This document shows positions 7,298 to 14,635 of a stretch of DNA of 64,000 nt, in pieces. The notes below the pieces were generated by a model. The model saw nothing but the letters and a program-made list of their open reading frames with translations. It had not been told where the DNA came from and searched no databases. Every line of letters starts with the position of its first letter. Within the stretch, counting starts at the first letter, position 1. Origin of the DNA: JAVVHH01 sp963835135 (GTDB lineage: Bacteria; Pseudomonadota; Alphaproteobacteria; Acetobacterales; Acetobacteraceae); the NCBI GenBank assembly GCA_963835135.1, contig CAWIEF010000003.1:682001-746000 (forward strand), read 5' to 3'. The translations under genes and the position numbers were made by a program.

Positions 7298-7717
7298 TCA
7301 GTCGTCGCGGTGGACCCGCTCCATCCGCTCGTGCCGCTCCTGTGCCTCGATCGACATCGTCGCGATCGGCCGCGCCTCCAACCGCCGCAAGCCGATCGGC
7401 TCCGCCGTATCCTCGCAATAGCCATACGTCCCGCCATCGATCCGGGCCAGCGCCTGGTCGATCTTGCTCACCAGCTTGCGTGCCCGGTCCCGCGTCCTCA
7501 ACTCGAGCGCTCGGTCGGTCTCTACGCTCGCGCGGTCCGTAATGTCCGCCTCATGGATCCCGCCCTGCGACGACAAGCTCGCCAGCGTCCCGTCCGCCTC
7601 CCGTAGCAGGTCCGCCCGCCAGCGCAGCAGCTTCTGCCGAAAATACTCGGTCTGGATCGGGTTCATGAACTCTTCAGCTTCCGACGGCCGGTAGTCCGGG
7701 GGCAACGTGAGCATCAT
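7298..7717 (-). CDS. dksA: DksA/TraR-family RNA polymerase-binding regulator
   Basis: DksA binds the secondary channel of RNA polymerase and, with ppGpp, adjusts transcription of rRNA and stress genes. The 139-residue protein has the coiled-coil domain (NPIQTEYFRQKLLRWRADLLREADGTL...ETDRALELRTRDRARKLVSKIDQALARIDGGTYGYC) with an acidic tip (HEADITDRAS). The globular zinc-finger region reads YGYCEDTAEPIGLRRLEARPIATMSIEAQERHE: only the first of the four zinc cysteines is kept (C, T, S, A), the pattern of alphaproteobacterial DksA. Two adjacent ATGs (7717, 7714) could start it. It is downstream of fliX on the same strand, 109 bp away. Confidence 0.92.
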   Translation of the reverse strand: MMLTLPPDYRPSEAEEFMNPIQTEYFRQKLLRWRADLLREADGTLASLSSQGGIHEADITDRASVETDRALELRTRDRARKLVSKIDQALARIDGGTYGYCEDTAEPIGLRRLEARPIATMSIEAQERHERMERVHRDD

Positions 7718-7826
7718 GTCTGTTTCCCTTACGAAGTCACCTTCGCGGTGTTGCTCGGGCTTATAAGCAGACCCCCAGTGCTAGCCAAGCGGGCTTTTCA
7801 ACCATTTCCGCATCTTGTCACGTATG

Positions 7827-8231
7827 TCACATGGATGCCGCACGTCCGTGCCGCGCCAACTCGATCCCCGCCCGCAAGCGGACCGCCCGCAATAAGCCGG
7901 CCAGCACCGGGTCGCTCGCCGCCAACGGCCGGGCGGCAAGACTTGCCAGCCGGTTCAAATCGGGCCCCCGCTCCCCCAGCAGCGCACGCTGCACCTCCGT
8001 CAACTCGTCCACCATCGCCTCGCCATGCTGCCTCGCCTCGCGATCCTGCTGCAGCCCGGATTCCGACTCCTGCAACGCCAGCAGCGACGCGACCGCCACC
8101 CCGGACGTCGCCACCGCCGCATCGGCCTGCGCCGCCCGCTCCGCCTTCACCCCGAACGTCCGGCCCTCCCCCGCCCGCGTCCGCGGCGCCGGAGCGCTCA
8201 TCCCCGCCCGCGACACGCCAACTACGACCAT
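7827..8231 (-). CDS. fliX: Flagellar assembly regulator FliX
   Basis: FliX is an alphaproteobacterial cytoplasmic protein that links early flagellar assembly to the sigma-54 activator FlbD. A longer frame runs through the gene, but the true start is the ATG at 8231 (MVVVGVSRAGMSAPAPRTR), preceded by GGGGAGG at good spacing. The 134-residue product shows the family pattern: a short N-terminus, then SGVAVASLLALQESESGLQQDREARQHGEAMVDELTEVQRALLGERGPDLNRLASLAARPLAASDPVLAGLLRAVRLRAGIELAR, typical of the FliX C-terminal helical region. It is divergent from flgI across a 109-bp gap, and its presence supports FlbD-type control of the two sigma-54 promoters here. Confidence 0.88.
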   Translation of the reverse strand: MVVVGVSRAGMSAPAPRTRAGEGRTFGVKAERAAQADAAVATSGVAVASLLALQESESGLQQDREARQHGEAMVDELTEVQRALLGERGPDLNRLASLAARPLAASDPVLAGLLRAVRLRAGIELARHGRAASM

Positions 8232-8246
8232 ATCCGCCTCCCCAAA

Positions 8247-8275
8247 TTGCCCACCCGGCACTTCTTGCCCACCCG
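8247..8275. repeat. Direct repeat TTGCCCACCCG in the fliX-flgI gap
   Basis: Two perfect copies of the 11-mer TTGCCCACCCG (8247-8257 and 8265-8275), 18 bp apart. The first overlaps the left edge, and the second the right edge, of the putative enhancer at 8254-8273. Such phasing could fit a dimeric regulator. Confidence 0.6.
8254..8273 (+). promoter_or_regulatory. Putative FlbD-type enhancer upstream of flgI
   Basis: CCCGGCACTTCTTGCCCACC lies 60 nt upstream of the flgI -24 box and matches the element before flgF (2485-2504) at 15 of 20 positions. Being in the divergent fliX-flgI region, it could also affect fliX. Confidence 0.5.
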
Positions 8276-8313
8276 CACCACTCGCAAACTCCCGCCGTTG
8301 TTGGCGTCCGCCC

Positions 8314-8328
8314 TGGCACGCCGCTTGC
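8314..8328 (+). promoter_or_regulatory. Sigma-54 promoter of flgI operon
   Basis: TGGCACGCCGCTTGC: -24 TGGCAC (8314-8319) and -12 TTGC (8325-8328) with exact GG-N10-GC spacing. The flgI ATG is at 8341, so the leader would be very short (about 1-2 nt if transcription starts about 12 nt after the GC). It is 13 of 15 identical to the flgF promoter. Confidence 0.82.
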
Positions 8329-8340
8329 CTCTCACCCACC

Positions 8341-9462
8341 ATGACCGCAATTGCTTTACGATTTGCAAAGAACTGCATCGCCGTCGTGCTGCTGGCCCTC
8401 AGCATCATCCCGTCGCAGGGCCAGGCCGCCGTCCGCATCAAGGACATCGCCGATATCGAGGGCGTCCGCGACAACCAACTTGTCGGCTACGGCCTCGTCG
8501 TCGGCCTCAACGGCACCGGCGACCGGCTCGACAGCGCGGTCTTCACCCGCCAATCCCTCATCGGCATGCTCGAGCGCCTCGGCGTCAACACCCGCGACCA
8601 GGAAGCCAAGCTGCAGACCAAGAACGTCGCCGCAGTCATGGTCACCGCCAACCTGCCCCCCTTCGCCCGCAGCGGCAGCCGGATCGACGTCGCCGTCTCC
8701 GCCCTCGGCGACGCCAAGGACCTCACCGGCGGCACCCTGCTCGTCACCCCCCTGCTCGGCGCCGATGGCGAAGTCTACGGCGTCGCCCAGGGCGCCATGG
8801 CGACCTCCGCCATCGCCGCCCGCGGCGCCGGCGCCTCCGTCACCCGCGGCGTCCCCACCTCCGCCCGCATCGCCAACGGCGCCACCGTCGAGCGCGAGGT
8901 CGCCTTCCAGTTCGACACCCGCACCGGCCTGCGCCTCGGCCTGCGCAACCCAGATCTCACAACCGCCCGCCGCATCGCCGACGCCATCAACCGCGTCCTT
9001 GGCGGCGGCGCCCGCGCCACCGACCCGCGCACCGTCGCAATCTCGCTCGCCGGCCGCGACCCGGTCGACGCCCTCGCCCGCATCGAAGACCTCCAAGTCG
9101 AACCAGACACCCCCGCCATCGTCATCATCGACGAAGCGAGTGGCACCGTCGTCATGGGCGACAACGTCCGCATCAGCACCGTCGCCATCGCCCAGGGCAA
9201 CCTCACCATCCGCGTCACCGAAGAGCCGCAAGTCAGCCAGCCCGGCCCGTTCTCCAACGGCTCCACCGTCGTCACGCCAAAAACCAACATCCAGGTCGAT
9301 ACGCAGTCAGACCGTAAGCTCGGCATCCTGCGCGGCGGCGTCACCCTGCGCGATCTCGTCGCTAGCCTGAACTCCCTCGGCGTCGGGCCACGCGACATGA
9401 TCAGCATCCTGCAATCCATCAAAGCCGCCGGCGCCCTCCAAGCGGACCTGCAATTCCGATGA
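8341..9462 (+). CDS. flgI: Flagellar P-ring protein FlgI
   Basis: Periplasmic subunit of the P ring that sits in the peptidoglycan layer as a bushing for the rod. The start is the ATG at 8341 (MTAIALRFAKNCIAVVLLALSIIPSQGQAAV), giving a Sec signal peptide with cleavage near residue 30; the open frame upstream of this runs antisense to fliX and is not coding. The N-terminal signature VRIKDIADIEGVRDNQLVGYGLVVGLNGTGD is diagnostic, and the C-terminus LRGGVTLRDLVASLNSLGVGPRDMISILQSIKAAGALQADLQF is the usual FlgI end. Length 373 is normal. The stop overlaps the next gene (ATGA). Confidence 0.97.
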   Translation: MTAIALRFAKNCIAVVLLALSIIPSQGQAAVRIKDIADIEGVRDNQLVGYGLVVGLNGTGDRLDSAVFTRQSLIGMLERLGVNTRDQEAKLQTKNVAAVMVTANLPPFARSGSRIDVAVSALGDAKDLTGGTLLVTPLLGADGEVYGVAQGAMATSAIAARGAGASVTRGVPTSARIANGATVEREVAFQFDTRTGLRLGLRNPDLTTARRIADAINRVLGGGARATDPRTVAISLAGRDPVDALARIEDLQVEPDTPAIVIIDEASGTVVMGDNVRISTVAIAQGNLTIRVTEEPQVSQPGPFSNGSTVVTPKTNIQVDTQSDRKLGILRGGVTLRDLVASLNSLGVGPRDMISILQSIKAAGALQADLQFR

Positions 9463-9752
9463 TCGACAGAACGCCCCCCAACACCACCCCGAGCACGCTC
9501 CCCCCCGCGCAGCTGGCGAAGTTCCAAAAGGCCGCCACCGATTTCGAGTCCATGGCCATCAACCAGCTGCTCACCCCCATCTTCAACACCGTCGATCAAT
9601 CGAAGTCCGTCTTCGGCGGCGGCGAGGGCGAGGCGGCCTGGAAACCGATGATGGTCACCGCCATCGCCAAGCAGATGTCCGCCCATGGCGGGCTCGGCCT
9701 GGCGCAACCCATCATGCAACAGATGATCCGGATGCAGGAGCACGCCAAATGA
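9459..9752 (+). CDS. Rod-binding protein (FlgJ N-terminal domain)
   Basis: A 97-residue protein matching only the rod-binding half of FlgJ: FQKAATDFESMAINQLLTPIFNTVDQSKSVFGGGEGEAAWKPMMVTAIAKQMSAHGGLGLAQPIMQQMIRMQE. In gammaproteobacteria FlgJ also has a muramidase domain; alphaproteobacteria usually keep just this scaffold part, which caps or guides rod assembly. It has no signal peptide, as expected for flagellar export. Start and stop overlap both neighbours by four bases (ATGA with flgI, ATGA with the next gene). Confidence 0.9.
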   Translation: MIDRTPPNTTPSTLPPAQLAKFQKAATDFESMAINQLLTPIFNTVDQSKSVFGGGEGEAAWKPMMVTAIAKQMSAHGGLGLAQPIMQQMIRMQEHAK

Positions 9753-10090
9753 TCGACCCAGACGCCGCCCTCGAACTCGAAGCCGTCCTCATCGCCGAAA
9801 ACGACGCCCTCGAGCGGCACGACGCTGACGCCGCCGTCGCCCTCCTCCCGCGCAAGCTCGCAGCCGCCCGCGCGCTCTCCCCCGAGCACGTCGGCGACGA
9901 ACTCGGCGCCCGCCTGCGCGATCTCTCCGCTCGCAACCAACGCCTCCTCGAGCGCGCCCTGCACGTGCAAGGCGAGATCGTCGCCATGGTCGTCAGCGCC
10001 GCAAAATCCGTTCCTGCCGGCCCCCGCTATGGTGCCGCCGGCAACAGCATCCCCGGCGACACCCGCGTGGCTCTCACCCGCCACGCGTGA
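9749..10090 (+). CDS. FlgN-like flagellar protein
   Basis: A small 113-residue cytoplasmic protein predicted to be mostly helical. The segment LEAVLIAENDALERHDADAAVALLPRKLAAARAL and the following LRDLSARNQRLLERALHVQGEIVAMVVSAAKS resemble FlgN, the chaperone for the hook-junction proteins FlgK and FlgL, whose genes often lie near rod and ring genes. Similarity is in helix pattern rather than a sharp motif, so the call is tentative. It is translationally coupled to the rod-binding gene (ATGA) and ends 31 bp before a glycosyltransferase. Confidence 0.55.
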   Translation: MIDPDAALELEAVLIAENDALERHDADAAVALLPRKLAAARALSPEHVGDELGARLRDLSARNQRLLERALHVQGEIVAMVVSAAKSVPAGPRYGAAGNSIPGDTRVALTRHA

Positions 10091-10121
10091 CGGCGCGGGC
10101 CGCTTATGGTACGGCGGCCCG

Positions 10122-11102
10122 ATGCACCTCGTTTTCGCGCTTCCTGTCCCGGCAGAGACCGGCGGCGGCGGCGGCGCCGGCTATATCGACGGTCTGGCCG
10201 GGGGCCTCCGATCCATCGGCGTCCGCGCCGACATCCTCACCGGCGACACCCCGCAATTCCCCGCCGGATCGACCCCGATCATCGATGGCATGCTCCTGCC
10301 GAGGCTCCACGACCGCCTCGACGCCCTGCTCGGATCGGACGCCGTCGCGCTCATCCACCATATCGCCGCCGCCGCCGGCCGCGATGACGAGTCCCGCGCT
10401 CAGGTTCACTCCCTCTCTCAAGTCATGCTCCCCCGCATCCGCCGGGTCGTCGCCACGAGCGCACCTGTCGCCGACCGCCTTCACACCGAATTCGGCGTCG
10501 CCGCCCACCCGCTCCCCCCGGGCACCCGCGACGCCGCGCCCGCCGCGCCGGACCCCGACGCGCCGCTCATCCTCTCCGTCGGGGTCTTGACCCGGCGCAA
10601 GGGTCACGACCGCCTACTCCAAGTCGCCGCCCGCCTGCTCGACCTCCCCTGGCAGCTCGTCATCGCCGGCGACTCCCAGCGCGAGCCCGCCTATGCCGCC
10701 GAGCTTCTCGACTTGGCACGAGAACTCGGCCTGGCCGCGCGCGTAACGATCCTCGCCGACCCCACGCTTGCCGATCTCGAACGCGAGTGGCGCCGCACCA
10801 CCATCTTCGCCTCGGCCACGCGATGGGAGGGCTACCCCGCCGCCGTCGCCGAAGCCATGCAGCGCGGCGTCCCCGCCCTCGTCACCGCCGGCGCCAATGC
10901 CGACACCTTGCTCCCCGCCGACGCCGGCGCCATCTGCCCGTTCGACGACATGGCCAGCTTCGGCAAGTGCCTCCGCCGCCTGCTGTTTGACACCGACCTG
11001 CGCGCCGACATGGCCGCCGCCGCGCTGGCAACCGGCCGATCCCTCCCCCGCTGGACCGATCGCGCCCGCGAGTTCACGACCTTCCTGGAGCAGCAACGAT
11101 GA
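10122..11102 (+). CDS. Glycosyltransferase family 4 protein
   Basis: A 326-residue GT-B fold enzyme. The ATG at 10122 (MHLVFALPVPAETGGGGGAGYIDGLAGGLRSIG) gives the expected N-terminal Rossmann start with a glycine loop. The C-terminal donor domain has LILSVGVLTRRKGHDRLLQVAARLLDLPWQLVIAGD and the E-x7-E region EGYPAAVAEAMQRGVPALVTAGA, typical of GT4. No signal peptide or membrane helix. The acceptor is unknown. It is embedded in the flgI run and its stop overlaps the OtnK-type gene by four bases, so these two are probably cotranslated; a part in glycosylating flagellar parts or a surface glycan is possible but only inferred. Confidence 0.85.
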   Translation: MHLVFALPVPAETGGGGGAGYIDGLAGGLRSIGVRADILTGDTPQFPAGSTPIIDGMLLPRLHDRLDALLGSDAVALIHHIAAAAGRDDESRAQVHSLSQVMLPRIRRVVATSAPVADRLHTEFGVAAHPLPPGTRDAAPAAPDPDAPLILSVGVLTRRKGHDRLLQVAARLLDLPWQLVIAGDSQREPAYAAELLDLARELGLAARVTILADPTLADLEREWRRTTIFASATRWEGYPAAVAEAMQRGVPALVTAGANADTLLPADAGAICPFDDMASFGKCLRRLLFDTDLRADMAAAALATGRSLPRWTDRAREFTTFLEQQR

Positions 11103-12361
11103 CTCTCCTCGGCTGCATCGCCGACGACTTCACCGGCGCCACCGATCTCGCCTCGATGCTGGTCCGCAACGGTATGCGCACCGTGCAGTTGATCGGCGTC
11201 CCTCAGCCTGGCGCGCCCCTACCGGACGCCGACGCCATCGTCATCGCCCTCAAATCCCGCACCACCCCCGCAGCCCAGGCCGTCCAGCAGAGTCTCGCCG
11301 CGCTCGCCTGGCTGCAGCGTGCCGGTTGCCGCCAGTTCTTCTTCAAATACTGCTCCACCTTCGACAGCACCGAGGCTGGCAACATCGGCCCGGTCGCCGA
11401 GGCCCTCGTGGCCGCACTCGGCTGCGGCTTCGCCATCGCCTGCCCCGCCTTCCCCGCCAACGCCCGCACCGTCTACCAGGGCCATCTCTTCGTCGGGGCC
11501 GCCTTGCTCAACGAGAGCGGCATGCAAGACCATCCGCTCACCCCGATGCGCGACGCCAACCTTGTCCGCGTCCTGTCGCGTCAATGCGAGGGAACCGTCG
11601 GCCTCATCCCGTTCGCCACCGTCGATGCCGGTCCCGGCGTCATCCGCGACGCGCTCACCCGCCTGCGCGAGCAAGGTCGCCGCTTCGCGATCGTCGACGC
11701 CATCGCCGACCACCATCTGCTCTCCATCGGCGCCGCCGTCGCCAATCACGCCCTCATCACCGGCGGGTCGGGCGTCGCCATGGGCCTGCCTGAGAACTTC
11801 CGCAAACTCGGCCTGCTTGCACCGGCGGGCGCCGGCGAACTTCCGGTCGTTGCGGGTCCGGCCGCAGTGCTGGCCGGGTCATGCTCGCGCGCCACGTTGC
11901 TACAGATCGCCACATCCCGCGACCAACTTCCGACACTTGAACTGGACGCGCTCAGCACCCCGAACGCCTCCGACCTGATCCAGCAGGCGCTCGACTGGGC
12001 GGGATCGAAACTCGGCGATAGGCCGGTCGTCATCGCCGCCTCGGCCACGCCCGACCGCGTCGCCGCCCTGCAATCCAAAGTCGGGCGCGATGCCGCCGGA
12101 GCGCTCGTCGAAGCCGCGATGGCGGGCATCGCGAAGGAACTGGTCGCACGCGGCGTGCGCCGGATGGTCGTCGCCGGCGGTGAAACGAGCGGCGCTGTCG
12201 TGTCCGCGCTCGGCATCGAGCGGCTACGGATCGGCGCCGAGATCGACCCGGGCGTGCCGTGGACCTACGCCGAAGGCGCCGGTCCGCCGCTGCTGCTCGC
12301 CTTGAAATCCGGCAATTTCGGAGGGCCGCACTTCTTCCGCACGGCATTTGCCGGGCAGTAG
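11099..12361 (+). CDS. Four-carbon acid sugar kinase family (OtnK-like)
   Basis: A 420-residue kinase of the DUF1537/OtnK family, which phosphorylate 3-oxo-tetronate or related acid sugars with ATP. The N-terminal signature GCIADDFTGATDLASMLVRNGMRTVQLIGVP is unmistakable; FKYCSTFDSTEAGNIGPVAEAL is the second substrate motif. The C-terminal nucleotide domain has RRMVVAGGETSGAVVSALGI and ends PPLLLALKSGNFGGPHFFRTAF. In known pathways the gene sits with an aldolase (OtnC), isomerase (OtnI) and dehydrogenase (LtnD/GarR); none is adjacent here. Instead it follows a glycosyltransferase with an ATGA overlap at the end of a flagellar run. Exact substrate unknown. Confidence 0.88.
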   Translation: MTLLGCIADDFTGATDLASMLVRNGMRTVQLIGVPQPGAPLPDADAIVIALKSRTTPAAQAVQQSLAALAWLQRAGCRQFFFKYCSTFDSTEAGNIGPVAEALVAALGCGFAIACPAFPANARTVYQGHLFVGAALLNESGMQDHPLTPMRDANLVRVLSRQCEGTVGLIPFATVDAGPGVIRDALTRLREQGRRFAIVDAIADHHLLSIGAAVANHALITGGSGVAMGLPENFRKLGLLAPAGAGELPVVAGPAAVLAGSCSRATLLQIATSRDQLPTLELDALSTPNASDLIQQALDWAGSKLGDRPVVIAASATPDRVAALQSKVGRDAAGALVEAAMAGIAKELVARGVRRMVVAGGETSGAVVSALGIERLRIGAEIDPGVPWTYAEGAGPPLLLALKSGNFGGPHFFRTAFAGQ

Positions 12362-12370
12362 AAACGGCAA

Positions 12371-12394
12371 TGGCCGGGGAGTGATCCCCGGCCA
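12371..12394. terminator. Hairpin between convergent otnK-like and H1-like genes
   Basis: TGGCCGGGGA / GTGA / TCCCCGGCCA: a perfect 10-bp stem closed by a GTGA (GNRA) tetraloop, 10 bp after the kinase stop and 24 bp after the converging stop. Likely bidirectional terminator; no long T-run. Confidence 0.7.
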
Positions 12395-12418
12395 TCCGCC
12401 GCGCCCAGGACCGAACGC

Positions 12419-13099
12419 TTATGCGCCAGCGGCGGTCCCGCTCTTGCGGCCCTTTGCCGTCTTCGACGCAGCCGCCTTCGGAGCCACGGCAGTTGCCTTC
12501 GGCGCCGCTTCCTTGGGCGAGCGCTTCGGCTTGGCCGGTGCTGGTGCCGCGGCCGGCGCCGCCTTAGCCTTCACCGCGCGACGCGGGCTGGCCGCCTTGG
12601 CTGGAGCGGCGGCGGCAGGCTCTGGCGCAGGCGCAGCTTTCGCCGACCGTTTCGCCACCGCAGCGCTCTTCGGTGCGGCTTTCGGAGTGGCCGCCTCAGG
12701 CTTGGCGGCGGCCTTGGACTTACCGCGCGCTCTTGCCGCGGGCTTCAACTCCGGTGCCGGCGCAGCCGCCACCTTCTTCGACGCTGCCGCCCGCTTCGGC
12801 GCAGACGCCGGCGCAGTGTCCGCCTTCGCGCTGCTCTTGGCGGCCTTGGCCGGCGCCTTTGCGGGCGCGGCTTTCGCCTGGCTCGTCTCGGCGCTCGCCT
12901 TCGCAGGGCTCGCCTTCTTCGCCGCTGCCTTTGGAGCAGACGGCTTTGACGGCGCAGTCGCCACGGTTTCAGGGACGGCCGGCTTGGCCGCGGTCTTCTT
13001 GGCGGACTTCGGCGCAGCAGCGCCGTTGCTCGCCGACTTCGACGACGCGCGCACGGCCATTGCCTGCGCCCGACGCGTGACTGGAGTTTCCTCAGCCAT
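12419..13099 (-). CDS. Histone H1-like Lys/Ala/Pro-rich protein
   Basis: A 226-residue, very basic, low-complexity protein composed almost entirely of Ala, Lys, Pro and Ser (KAAPAKAPAKAAKSSAKADTAPASAPKRAAASKK and similar). It has no globular domain, signal peptide or hydrophobic helix. Proteins of this type (histone H1-like, AlgP/HctB-like) bind DNA without sequence specificity and compact the nucleoid. The ATG at 13099 is preceded by AACGGGAGTTGAGTGA, a sound ribosome site. The opposite strand is also open because of biased composition, but the Lys-Ala pattern makes this strand the coding one. It is monocistronic. Confidence 0.8.
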   Translation of the reverse strand: MAEETPVTRRAQAMAVRASSKSASNGAAAPKSAKKTAAKPAVPETVATAPSKPSAPKAAAKKASPAKASAETSQAKAAPAKAPAKAAKSSAKADTAPASAPKRAAASKKVAAAPAPELKPAARARGKSKAAAKPEAATPKAAPKSAAVAKRSAKAAPAPEPAAAAPAKAASPRRAVKAKAAPAAAPAPAKPKRSPKEAAPKATAVAPKAAASKTAKGRKSGTAAGA

Positions 13100-13334
13100 T
13101 CACTCAACTCCCGTTACATAGGTCCAGACGTGCCAGAGAGGCCGCACGGAACCGGAGCTGTTCAGATTGATCGTATGGCCCGGCATCGTTACGTCCCCGG
13201 CGGCACTTCGATTCTCGGGCACGATGCTCGCGAATCGCCGATGTGCACACCTAGGTCCGCTGTCACGCGTCCGACACCGTGCTGTCAATCAAAACCAGCA
13301 TTGGCCGCACTAAATCACGGTAACGCGTTCAGAA

Positions 13335-14483
13335 TTACCTCGCTTCGATCGGAATGAACTTCTGGTCTTCCGGACCGACGTAGTTCGCCGTCGGCCGTAT
13401 GAGTTTGTTATCCACCCGCTGCTCCATCACGTGCGCGCTCCAACCGCTCGTCCGCGAGATGACAAAAATCGGCGTGAACATCGCGGTCGGAATCCGCATC
13501 TGGCTGTACGCGACGGCGCTGAACCAATCCAGGTTGGCGAACATCCGCTTCAGCTCCCACATCGTCGCCTCGATCCGGTCGGCCACGTCATATCCGAGCC
13601 GATCGCCGTTCTGCATCGACAACTGCTCGGCCACGCGCTTGATCACCACATTGCGCGGGTCCGCGATCGTATAGACGGCGTGACCGAAGCCGATGATCAC
13701 CTCCTTGTTGGCGACCCGGCGCCTGATGTCCGCCTCCGCCTCGTCCGGACTCGCGTAACGCTGCTGAATCTCCAGTGCTGCCTCGTTTGCGCCGCCATGC
13801 TTCGGCCCGCGCAACGCGCCGATCCCACCCACGATCGCCGAATACATGTCGGCGCCCGTACCCGCAACGACCCGCGCGGCGAACGTGCTCGCGTTGAACT
13901 CGTGCTCGGCATAAAGGATCAGGCTCGTGTGCATCGCCCGCTCCCACTCGGGCGACGGTGGCCGACCGTGCAGAAGATGCAGAAAATGGCCGCCGATGCT
14001 GTCGTCCGACGTCTCGACCTGGATACGACGCCCGTTCTGCGACCAGTGATACCAATACAGCAGCAGCGACGCGCCGCACGCCATGATCCGATCCGCGATG
14101 TCGCGGGCGCCGGTCGCGCCGTGGTCGTCCTTCTCCGGCAGCGCGCAGCCCAACGCGGAGATGCCGGTGCGCATCACATCCATCGGATGCGTCGCTGCCG
14201 GCAGCGCCTCGAGCACCTCGCGCACGACGCGCGGCAGCCCGCGAAGCGCCCGCAGCTTGGCTTTGTACGCCGTCAGCTGCGCCCCATTCGGCAGCGCGCC
14301 GTGCACCAGCAGATAGGCGATCTCCTCGAACTCGCACTGCTCCGCAACGTCGAGGATGTCGTAGCCGCGATAGTGTAGATCGTTGCCGGTATGACCGACG
14401 GTGCACAGCGCGGTGTTGCCGGCCGTGACTCCGGCGAGCGCCACGCCTTTCTTCGCCTTCGGCGCGGCTTGAACCTCCGACAT
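13335..14483 (-). CDS. prpC: 2-methylcitrate synthase
   Basis: Condenses propionyl-CoA with oxaloacetate in the methylcitrate cycle; citrate synthase superfamily, cytoplasmic. The start is the ATG at 14483 behind GGAGGAGGACGTC, a strong ribosome site. At 382 residues it has the shorter length of PrpC-type enzymes. Motifs include GNTALCTVGHTGNDLHYRGYDILDVAE, KHGGANEAALEI and the catalytic-region GFGHAVYTIADPRNVVIKRVAEQL; the DPRN sequence favours methylcitrate over citrate synthase. The C-terminal part has FTPIFVISRTSGWSAHVMEQR. prpB and prpD are not adjacent. A secondary citrate synthase role cannot be excluded. Confidence 0.85.
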   Translation of the reverse strand: MSEVQAAPKAKKGVALAGVTAGNTALCTVGHTGNDLHYRGYDILDVAEQCEFEEIAYLLVHGALPNGAQLTAYKAKLRALRGLPRVVREVLEALPAATHPMDVMRTGISALGCALPEKDDHGATGARDIADRIMACGASLLLYWYHWSQNGRRIQVETSDDSIGGHFLHLLHGRPPSPEWERAMHTSLILYAEHEFNASTFAARVVAGTGADMYSAIVGGIGALRGPKHGGANEAALEIQQRYASPDEAEADIRRRVANKEVIIGFGHAVYTIADPRNVVIKRVAEQLSMQNGDRLGYDVADRIEATMWELKRMFANLDWFSAVAYSQMRIPTAMFTPIFVISRTSGWSAHVMEQRVDNKLIRPTANYVGPEDQKFIPIEAR

Positions 14484-14635
14484 GACGTCCTCCTCCATGC
14501 AAAGCGCAGCACTCCTCCAGCAGGGAGAGCGCCGACGTTCTGTCATGCCCGTAAACGCAGGTCGATACGCGGAGGCTGCAAAGGAGCCGACCAAATCTGC
14601 GTCACGTCCAGCGACGCAGAAGCGGCGCCGGGTCG

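Noticed and set aside
12348..13121. 257-codon open frame opposite the H1-like gene
   Set aside because: Gives an Ala/Gly/Phe low-complexity protein; the reverse strand has the H1-like pattern, a ribosome site and a terminator after it.
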